Of a stretch of DNA of 5,993 nt, positions 1 through 5,349 are shown one piece after another; the stretch's first letter is position 1; every line of letters begins with the position of its first letter. This DNA comes from Armatimonadota bacterium (GTDB lineage: Bacteria; Armatimonadota; Zipacnadia; Zipacnadales; UBA11051). The notes beneath the pieces were generated by a model. It ran no database searches and was not told the origin of the DNA. It worked only from the letters and a program-made list of their open reading frames with translations. Made by a program: the position numbers and the translations under genes. Where the stretch lies: NCBI GenBank assembly GCA_003542955.1, contig DPJP01000045.1:2934-8926 (forward strand), read 5' to 3'.

Positions 1-3000
1 GCGGGACGCGACAACTGGCATGCGGAACTGGCAATCCCCATCGAGCAGTTCCCGGAGGCCGAGAAGCCCGCCCCCGGTGTCGTCTGGTTCGGCGACGTGA
101 TGAACCAGCAGGTCACTCCCGCCAAGAAGATGATCGACCTCGGCCTGATATGGAACCTCCAGGACAGCGGCTACCGCTCCCCCCATCTGCCGAAGTGGGT
201 CTTCACGGATGGGAACGGCGCCATCGCGCGCCCGCACGGCCTGGGGCGCCTGCCGAACTCAGACCCCACCAGGCCACAGATGATGGGCTATCGGCAGGTC
301 TTCTACAACCAGGGCACACAGGCCTACGCAGTCAACTGCGAGGCTCAGCTCTTCAGGGCAAAGCGGCCGACGCGACCGGGCGAGATGTCGGTCTACAAGC
401 TGTGGGACAGCATCCTGAAGGTCCGTGAGACAGGCAGGCCGCTGCAGGACCCGACGCAGGAGGTCCAGGCATTCCGCAGTGAGGCCGACCTGCTGCGGGA
501 GTTCAACGACCGCTTCGGCCTGCTTGACCACCGTGAGGCCGCACTGACTGTAGCACCGGAGAAGGCAGGCTTCTTCAACCTCGAGAAGCCAATCGAGGTC
601 GGCGAGTACATCCTCGCATACCGCTTCACTGATGCCGCCACGGGGGCCGTGGTTGGCGCACAGGTGATCCCCTACGCCATTCTGGCCGATCTCGAGCTGA
701 CACTCAGGCCGCACTACCTCGGGCAAGAGAAGATCCGGGCGGAGGCGTCGCTTCGGAACGTCACGGTGGCGGAGGGCGATGCCGTCGAGTTCTCGCTCTC
801 AGTGGGAGATGAAGTCCTCGCGACCGGCCGGGGCGCTCTGACGCCGGGCGCGGAGGCCGTCCACACATACCTGGATACAACCAGGCTCAAGCCTGATGTG
901 GAGGCAACGGTTGCCGCGAGGCTGGTGATCGCCGACGGTACGGAGCGAATAGCCAATCAGGAGACCATCGTCCGCCCCCGGAACCCCGACTGGTATCCCA
1001 ACGACATCGGCCGCTCGATGGTCGTTCCGCCGCCGTTTGAGCCTGTCAGGTGTCCGGACGAGCGAACGGTGGAGGTGTGGCAACGGCAGATCCACATCGG
1101 CGACAACGGTCTGCCGGAGTCGATCATCGCGCGCGGGACGGAGATACTGGCCGGGCCGATAGTGCTGGATATGGGCGAGACAGATATCGCGTGGCGATGC
1201 GCGCGCACGGGAGCCACTGAGCGCGACGCGGAGTTCTCCGCGCTGGGCCGGAGCGAGGACTTCGCAGTGCAGGTCCGCACGCAGGTCCACTACGACGGCA
1301 CCATGCGAGTGGACGTGCTGCTCGACCCGCTCGAGGAGCCGGTCGACATCGAGCAGGTGATCCTGCGCATCCCCATCTCCCCTACCTGGGCGAAACTGGC
1401 GACCCACCAGGCGCTGTGGACTGACCCGGGGCGAGCGCAGTCGCAGGGCTTCGCAGGCACGGTCGACGAGTGGATGGGCAAGTACCCCGACGGCTCAATC
1501 CCGTTCACGTTCGGCTGCTACCTGGGCGAATGCGATCGCGGCATTCAGTGGTTCGCCGAGAGCGATCGTGGATGGTCGAATGCCGACGAGGCGAAGGCCA
1601 TCGCTATAGAGCCCGACGCTGAGGCAAACGTTCTCTCGATCCGCATGATCGACAGGCCGGTGCAGATGGTCGAGGACTGGCACACGAGCTTCGGGGTGAC
1701 GGTGACTCCGGTCAAAGACACGACCGACGGCCGAGGCATCCGCAAGGCCGCGGAGGGCCATCCGGCCAAGTGGGACCCCGCACAGAAGCACGAGGACTAC
1801 TTTGCAGCATACCATGACGGCGGGATCAATCAGATATCGATCTACATGTGCGATGACAACCACTTCGGCTCGCCACGAATGTACAACCCCGAGAATGAGC
1901 GCATCGTGCGCGAGTATGTCAACCTGGTGCATGAGAACGGCTTCACGATACGCCCCTACTCCGGCTGGGGTGTGAATGACAACATCCCGCAGTTCCAGGC
2001 CTTCGGCCAGCAGATGCTTGCCGAGCCGATCAAGAACATCGGCTGGGGATGCTTTCTGCACAACCCGGCAAGCGTGTGGGCCGACTGGTGGCTGGCGGGG
2101 ACGAAGTACACGATCGAGGAGTCGGGCTTCGACGGCACCTACATGGACAGCACCGTGCTCCCCAGGCTACTGGAGAACGAACTCGACGGCTTTGCGTGGA
2201 CCGATGCGGAGGGCCGAACGCGTGGCACCTACCCGATCTGGGCACTGCGCGATTTCGTCGAGCGTCTCTACACCTACACGCACGTCGAGGCTCCGAAGCC
2301 TGCGACAGTCTGCGTGCACCAGAACGTGCCGCTGTACTGCATCGAGGGCTTCTCCGATCAGAAGGTCACGGGTGAGCTGCATTACCACAAGGGCGACACG
2401 CTCCGCACGGTGGCAAGTCTGGGTGAGTTCCGCGCCTTCTTCATGACGCATCTCAACGGCGTCGCGACAACGGGGCTGTGGCACAACTGGTTGAACCTGC
2501 CGCTGACACGCAACCAGGTGCGCGGGCTGTGGCTCCTGCATGATGTGCCGATGGACGTCGGCGGCGGTATTATCCGCTACTACGGCAAGACGGCCGGCTA
2601 CGGCGTCAAGACGCAGCCCCACGTCCGGCTCCACCACATCCGTTCGGCCTTCGACGGCGCGGAGTTCGTCGGCTACTGGATGGATCGGCCCATCGTTTCG
2701 TGCACGCCGGAGGGGCCTGCTGCAAGTGCATGGGTAGACAGAGGCGGGCACAGAGCGCTGGTGGTGCTGGCGAACCTTGACACCGAGCCGTGGGACGGTG
2801 TCGTTGCGTTTGATCCACAGACACTCGCCCTCGCGGAGGGCGCGGAGGCGTATGACGCGATGTTCGACCGCAAGCTCGATGTGGACGCAGACGGCACCAT
2901 CCCGCTGCATATCGAGCCGGAGCGCTACCGGCTGGTTATCTTCGGCGATCGGGTGCCGCTGCCGGAGGGCGCCAAACTCGACGAGACGGCCGACATGCGG

Positions 3001-3006
3001 CCGTGA
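1..3006 (+). CDS. Large multidomain glycoside-hydrolase-like protein (DUF6067/GH123-N-like), 5' end outside the window
   Basis: The frame is open from base 1, so the GTG at 97 is internal and the gene is cut by the window edge (at least 1001 residues). Residues 5-17 (NWHAELAIPIEQF) look like the last strand of a CBM9/DOMON-like carbohydrate-binding sandwich. After a beta-rich stretch (about 230-320), residues 331-349 (WYPNDIG, then VPPPFEPV) and YLGECDRGIQWFAESDRGW (507-525), followed by FGVTVTPVK (564-572), match what I recall of the DUF6067/GH123 N-terminal region. Residues about 600-880 look like a TIM barrel: DGGINQISIYMCDD (606-619), GFDGTYMDST with D711 and D716, and GELHYH with E792. 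These acids are the best catalytic candidates, by inference only. Residues about 905-990 form a C-terminal beta domain (ALVVLANLD). I see no adjacent Asp-Glu pair of the GH123 type in the barrel. The product probably acts on a polysaccharide outside the cytoplasm, but any signal peptide lies off the window. It is cotranscribed with the next gene. The family call is fairly firm; the substrate is unknown. Confidence 0.7.
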   Translation, partial: AGRDNWHAELAIPIEQFPEAEKPAPGVVWFGDVMNQQVTPAKKMIDLGLIWNLQDSGYRSPHLPKWVFTDGNGAIARPHGLGRLPNSDPTRPQMMGYRQVFYNQGTQAYAVNCEAQLFRAKRPTRPGEMSVYKLWDSILKVRETGRPLQDPTQEVQAFRSEADLLREFNDRFGLLDHREAALTVAPEKAGFFNLEKPIEVGEYILAYRFTDAATGAVVGAQVIPYAILADLELTLRPHYLGQEKIRAEASLRNVTVAEGDAVEFSLSVGDEVLATGRGALTPGAEAVHTYLDTTRLKPDVEATVAARLVIADGTERIANQETIVRPRNPDWYPNDIGRSMVVPPPFEPVRCPDERTVEVWQRQIHIGDNGLPESIIARGTEILAGPIVLDMGETDIAWRCARTGATERDAEFSALGRSEDFAVQVRTQVHYDGTMRVDVLLDPLEEPVDIEQVILRIPISPTWAKLATHQALWTDPGRAQSQGFAGTVDEWMGKYPDGSIPFTFGCYLGECDRGIQWFAESDRGWSNADEAKAIAIEPDAEANVLSIRMIDRPVQMVEDWHTSFGVTVTPVKDTTDGRGIRKAAEGHPAKWDPAQKHEDYFAAYHDGGINQISIYMCDDNHFGSPRMYNPENERIVREYVNLVHENGFTIRPYSGWGVNDNIPQFQAFGQQMLAEPIKNIGWGCFLHNPASVWADWWLAGTKYTIEESGFDGTYMDSTVLPRLLENELDGFAWTDAEGRTRGTYPIWALRDFVERLYTYTHVEAPKPATVCVHQNVPLYCIEGFSDQKVTGELHYHKGDTLRTVASLGEFRAFFMTHLNGVATTGLWHNWLNLPLTRNQVRGLWLLHDVPMDVGGGIIRYYGKTAGYGVKTQPHVRLHHIRSAFDGAEFVGYWMDRPIVSCTPEGPAASAWVDRGGHRALVVLANLDTEPWDGVVAFDPQTLALAEGAEAYDAMFDRKLDVDADGTIPLHIEPERYRLVIFGDRVPLPEGAKLDETADMRP

Positions 3007-3008
3007 AT

Positions 3009-3014
3009 GGGGAG
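3009..3014 (+). promoter_or_regulatory. Ribosome binding site deciding the start of the GH20-like gene
   Basis: GGGGAG lies seven bases before the ATG at 3022. The first ATG after the upstream stop, at 3007, overlaps this motif and has no Shine-Dalgarno sequence of its own beyond the coding end of the previous gene. The ATG at 3022 is therefore the better start, which removes the five residues MGRPR from the longest reading. Confidence 0.6.
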
Positions 3015-3021
3015 ACCAAGG

Positions 3022-3933
3022 ATGATCTGGGCGAACCTGCTGCACCTGGGCTACAACATGTGGGGCGACTGGGACAATCCCTTCTATGGGAGCGAATACT
3101 GGGGCGCGAAGGACTACCTGCGCTTTGATGAGACGGTGTGGGAGAAGATCACCCAACGGATGGTCGATGCCGGTCTGAATATGATCGTCATCGACATCGG
3201 CGAGGGACTTGCGTATGAGAGCCACCCGGAGCTTGCGGTGAAGGGCTCCTGGCCGCATGCGAAGATGCGAGATGAACTCGGCCGCCTGCGGCAGATGGGC
3301 CTCGAGCCGATCCCGAAGCTCAACTTCTCGACCACGCATGACGAGTGGCTCAAGGAGTATGCCCGGCAGGTCTCGACACCCGTCTACTACCAGGTGTGCG
3401 CCGACGTGATTGCCGAGGTCATCGAGCTGTTCGACACACCGAGGTTCTTCCACCTGGGGATGGATGAGGAGACGGCCGACCACCAGCGCAACTTCATCTA
3501 CATCGTCTCGCGCCAGTTCGACCTCTGGTGGCATGATCTGCTCTACCTTGTCGAGCAGGTGGAGAAATGCGGCAGCCGGGCGTGGGTATGGTCTGACGAC
3601 ATCTGGTATCACCGAGACGTGTACCTGGAGCGCATGCCGACATCGGTGGTGCAGAGCAACTGGTACTACTGGGATACCTACCACCGCAAGCGCGACCACC
3701 GCGTGCAGGCATGGTTCGACCTGGATGAACGCGGCTTCGATCAGATACCGACATCGAGCATCTGGAAGTATGACGGCAACTTCTCCGACATGGTCAACTA
3801 CCTGAACAAGCGGCTGAGCGCGGAGCATCTGTTGGGCTTCATGCAGACGCCATGGAAACCGACGATGCCGGAGTTTCTGGCTGACCACTACCGGGCGATA
3901 GACCTGGTGGGCGAGGTGATTGCGGGAGGGTGA
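3022..3933 (+). CDS. GH20-like TIM-barrel glycosidase (putative hexosaminidase-related protein)
   Basis: This is a 303-residue protein with no signal peptide or membrane segment, so it is probably cytoplasmic. The start at 3022 is chosen for the GGGGAG motif seven bases upstream; the ATG at 3007 would add five residues. The order of motifs follows a (beta/alpha)8 barrel: MIVIDIGEG with D58 and E61, ESHPE with E66 and H68, PKLNFSTTH with K99, N101 and H106, FHLGMDEE with H144, D148 and E149, AWVWSDD with W188, D192 and D193, and SNWYYWD with W214 and W217. The H-x-G-x-D-E motif resembles the HxGGDE strand of GH20, where the Asp orients the substrate acetamido group and the Glu is the acid/base. 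By analogy it may remove terminal HexNAc or a related sugar, but it lacks the usual GH20 N-terminal domain and is shorter than most family members. It follows the DUF6067-like gene in the same frame after 15 bases, suggesting linked steps in glycan breakdown. The barrel is clear; the activity is inferred. Confidence 0.75.
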   Translation: MIWANLLHLGYNMWGDWDNPFYGSEYWGAKDYLRFDETVWEKITQRMVDAGLNMIVIDIGEGLAYESHPELAVKGSWPHAKMRDELGRLRQMGLEPIPKLNFSTTHDEWLKEYARQVSTPVYYQVCADVIAEVIELFDTPRFFHLGMDEETADHQRNFIYIVSRQFDLWWHDLLYLVEQVEKCGSRAWVWSDDIWYHRDVYLERMPTSVVQSNWYYWDTYHRKRDHRVQAWFDLDERGFDQIPTSSIWKYDGNFSDMVNYLNKRLSAEHLLGFMQTPWKPTMPEFLADHYRAIDLVGEVIAGG

Positions 3934-3934
3934 A

Positions 3935-3961
3935 GGGTGTCCCAGCGTCCGGGCCTCACCC
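3935..3961 (+). terminator. Weak hairpin just after the GH20-like stop codon
   Basis: GGGTG (3935-3939) pairs with CACCC (3957-3961), and inside it CCC (3941-3943) can pair with GGG (3951-3953). It begins two bases after the stop codon. The following bases are CCCTTGCCC, so there is no uridine tract. It could protect the mRNA 3' end or be a chance pairing in GC-rich DNA. Confidence 0.25.
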
Positions 3962-4019
3962 CCCTTGCCCATTCGCGATAGGTTCGGCGCTACGGGACGT
4001 GCTGGAGGGGCCGGTCGAG

Positions 4020-4046
4020 GTGCGCTTCGGCCGTATCGAGGCGCAC
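4020..4046 (+). terminator. Strong 11-pair hairpin in the plus-strand 3' region
   Basis: GTGCGCTTCGG (4020-4030) pairs with TCGAGGCGCAC (4036-4046) around the five-base loop CCGTA. Two of the eleven pairs (4026 with 4040, and 4030 with 4036) are G-U wobbles in plus-strand RNA but become A-C mismatches in minus-strand RNA. The structure therefore favours the transcript of the plus-strand operon. There is no uridine tract after it, so it is either a non-canonical terminator, an mRNA-stabilising stem-loop or part of a small structured RNA. Confidence 0.45.
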
Positions 4047-4099
4047 GAGCCCGGCCCACGCTCTTCTGCGGGTGAGGGCACGTGGGACGGGCGGGCTCG
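4046..4099. terminator. Large three-part hairpin near the centre of the convergent gap
   Basis: The outer stem is CGAGCCCG (4046-4053) with CGGGCTCG (4092-4099), eight Watson-Crick pairs. A middle stem is CCCACG (4055-4060) with CGTGGG (4081-4086), six pairs, and an inner stem is CTC (4061-4063) with GAG (4074-4076). All pairs are Watson-Crick, so the structure can form in RNA from either strand, as a shared bidirectional terminator would. It lies 113 bases past the plus-strand stop and 93 bases past the minus-strand stop. No uridine tract is present. It competes with the G-quadruplex motif in its own 3' arm and shares base 4046 with the preceding hairpin. Confidence 0.45.
4070..4095 (+). other. 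G-quadruplex motif on the plus strand
   Basis: Five GGG runs lie at 4070-4072, 4076-4078, 4084-4086, 4089-4091 and 4093-4095, separated by loops of 3, 5, 2 and 1 bases. This meets the usual rule for an intramolecular quadruplex of at least four G3 tracts with loops of 1-7 bases. It would form in the 3' untranslated RNA of the plus-strand operon or in the non-template DNA strand. Three of the tracts also belong to stems of the large hairpin, so the two folds exclude each other. Confidence 0.5.
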
Positions 4100-4142
4100 G
4101 CCCTCTGATCTTCCTGGATGGGTGCGACATTCAGACACAGTA

Positions 4143-4152
4143 TCTGATCAGA
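4143..4152. repeat. Perfect 10-base palindrome with an upstream half copy
   Basis: TCTGATCAGA is self-complementary. Its left part, TCTGATC, is repeated directly at 4104-4110, which can pair with 4146-4152, and TCAGA at 4131-4135 can pair with 4143-4147. The area is lower in GC than its surroundings. It may be a protein-binding site or only part of the 3' RNA structure; no regulator is identified. Confidence 0.3.
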
Positions 4153-4161
4153 CGATCAAAG

Positions 4162-4183
4162 CCCCGACCCCCCCAGTCTTCCC
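4162..4183 (-). other. G-quadruplex motif on the minus strand
   Basis: Read on the minus strand from 4183, the order is GGG, AAGACT, seven G, TC, GGGG. Splitting the seven-G run as GGG-G-GGG gives four G3 tracts with loops of 6, 1 and 2 bases. It begins nine bases beyond the M23 stop codon, so it would lie in the 3' untranslated RNA of the minus-strand operon. Confidence 0.45.
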
Positions 4184-4199
4184 GCGGCCGTTCAGCCGC
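4184..4199 (-). terminator. Short hairpin over the M23 stop codon
   Basis: GCGGC (4184-4188) and GCCGC (4195-4199) form a five-pair stem with a six-base loop that contains most of the M23 stop codon (4192-4194). It is followed on the minus strand by the G-rich tract, not by uridines. The stem is short and its role is uncertain. Confidence 0.25.
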
Positions 4200-5349
4200 C
4201 TTCGCGCAGGACGTCACCCGTCTCCGGCACCATCTTCGAGGAGGGCACTACTACGCAGTCACGTTCGCAGATGACCTCTCTGAAGCCAAACGGGACGCCG
4301 GACGCATCAAGCCTGGTCGTCATGATCGCCGCGAGGTCGGCGTGTTCGTCCAGCATCTCGATATGCAGGTGCGGGCCGGTTGAGTTGCCCGAGTTGCCGA
4401 CTTGCCCGATCACCTGTCCACGCCGAACGCGATCGCCAGTCGCCACACGCAGGCTGTCCTGTTTCAGGTGGGCCATGAGGATGAAGCCGTCCCGCTCGGT
4501 CTTCAGGAGAACATAGTTGCCGACCAACTGGGAGCGGTCCTGTGGCATGCGCCCGGAGAAGGAGGCCGGTCCGCCGGGCGCGGGCGGGCAATCGGGCCGG
4601 CTGCCGCGGCAGTCGACCACCGTCGCTCGCGCCGGGGACAGTATGGGGCTGCCCCAACTCGCGAACCCGGAGAGAGGCGGCACCGGCGCCGGAGGATCGT
4701 CGTGGATAGGCGCGTCCTCCTCGGCAATAAGGTCAAAGCCGAACCCGACGCCAACGCAGTGTTGCTCCGGGCGGCCGTTGGCCACCAGCCACCTGCCTGC
4801 GAGGGGAAAGCCGAGGTATGCGGTACGCCGATGCAGCAGAGCAACCGGGCAACTGCGCTCGAGGGTGGTGCCCGCCGGCGTCGAGAAGTGCAGAGTGACT
4901 GTAACTGCCTCCCCGCGCTCCGGATCATCGCCCGAGTCGGTGATGTCGAGGACGATGACCGCCCCGGCAGCAATCTCGCGCGTGCCCTGGGTGATGCAGT
5001 CGATCTCGTCCCCCGCTTGCGTGCGCGTCTCCGTGTGACCGGATGCGCTGACGGCAATAGTGACCTCCTCGAGGGTGAGTGAGTCCTCCCGACGGTTGAT
5101 CGCGACCAGGTTGAAGCGCCATCGCGGCTGCACACCATCGGTAGCGGCATAGACCGTCTTCGGCCGGATGATGACACGCACGTCGTCCTGTCCGGCTGCC
5201 CGTGCGCCGGGCACGCAGAAGCCGACCAGGACGACGCAGCCGCCAATCGCCGACAGCAACCAGGAACCGTCCATGAACACCATTCCCCAGCCGCCTGAAG
5301 CTACCTGATATGCGAGACGGGCGCGGGCTGCACCCTCACCCGGCTTCAT
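4192..5349 (-). CDS. Secreted M23 (LytM-type) zinc metallopeptidase
   Basis: This 385-residue protein has a hydrophobic segment at about 30-47 and an ARA/AAG cleavage-like site near 51, so it is probably exported. Residues about 57-170 look like a beta-sandwich domain of unknown role. The M23 domain follows: WLVANGRPEQHC with H197, then GFDL with D206, MAHL with H294, and GPHLHIE with H327 and H329. By analogy with LytM, H197, D206 and H329 bind zinc and H294 and H327 are catalytic, so the site looks complete. GDRVRRGQVIGQVGNSGNSTG (306-326) is the typical core leading into the last histidine motif. About 70 residues lie between D206 and the core, with cysteine pairs C247/C254 and C361/C365 that could form disulfides. 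The family cleaves peptide cross-links in peptidoglycan or other glycine-rich peptides. The start is uncertain: the ATG at 5349 overlaps the upstream gene by 14 bases, while the ATG at 5274 has a better-spaced GGGGA and gives a more usual signal-peptide length. Confidence 0.88.
   Translation of the reverse strand: MKPGEGAARARLAYQVASGGWGMVFMDGSWLLSAIGGCVVLVGFCVPGARAAGQDDVRVIIRPKTVYAATDGVQPRWRFNLVAINRREDSLTLEEVTIAVSASGHTETRTQAGDEIDCITQGTREIAAGAVIVLDITDSGDDPERGEAVTVTLHFSTPAGTTLERSCPVALLHRRTAYLGFPLAGRWLVANGRPEQHCVGVGFGFDLIAEEDAPIHDDPPAPVPPLSGFASWGSPILSPARATVVDCRGSRPDCPPAPGGPASFSGRMPQDRSQLVGNYVLLKTERDGFILMAHLKQDSLRVATGDRVRRGQVIGQVGNSGNSTGPHLHIEMLDEHADLAAIMTTRLDASGVPFGFREVICERDCVVVPSSKMVPETGDVLREGG
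5284..5288 (-). promoter_or_regulatory. Possible ribosome binding site for a shorter M23 start
   Basis: GGGGA on the minus strand lies nine bases before the in-frame ATG at 5274, which encodes residue 26 of the long form. Starting there gives MDGSWLLSAIGG, with the hydrophobic core close to the N-terminus but no positive charge before it. The long start at 5349 has only a weak GAG upstream but supplies arginines and is coupled to the preceding gene. Confidence 0.35.

Larger units (their letters stand above)
3934..4191. other. Structured gap between convergent operons, no credible gene
   Basis: Both flanking operons end here, so it should hold 3' untranslated ends and terminators rather than promoters. 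No family-like reading frame was found on either strand. Instead the stretch is crowded with inverted repeats (3935-3961, 4020-4046, 4046-4099, 4131-4147, 4143-4152, 4184-4199) and has G-quadruplex motifs on opposite strands (4070-4095 plus, 4162-4183 minus). TCTGATC occurs at 4104-4110 and again at 4143-4149. I see no tRNA, no rRNA and no uridine tract. Confidence 0.7.

Noticed and set aside
97..99. GTG as the true start of the large plus-strand gene
   Set aside because: The same frame is open to base 1 and the upstream codons encode NWHAELAIPIEQF, a good carbohydrate-binding-domain strand, so the gene starts outside the window.
799..1407. A 202-codon minus-strand frame, with others at 1495-2061 and 259-726
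   Set aside because: All lie opposite the large DUF6067-like gene, have no recognisable motif and show the composition expected of antisense frames.
2167..4059. A 630-codon open frame on the minus strand, antisense to both plus-strand genes
   Set aside because: It runs across the boundary of two well-supported genes, its product is rich in Arg, Val, His and Pro with no recognisable domain, and long antisense frames are common opposite GC-rich genes with biased third positions.
3934..4191. CRISPR array, tRNA or mobile-element end in the gap
   Set aside because: There are no regularly spaced repeats, no cloverleaf and no transposase or terminal inverted repeats flanking a gene.
3930..4274. 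A 114-codon plus-strand frame starting at GTG over the stop of the GH20-like gene
   Set aside because: The overlap looks like coupling, but the product is Pro/Arg/Ser-rich with no motif, it runs through the hairpins of the gap, and its end lies opposite the M23 gene.
4402..5082. A 226-codon plus-strand frame
   Set aside because: It lies wholly opposite the M23 peptidase, whose complete active-site motifs show that the minus strand is the coding one.
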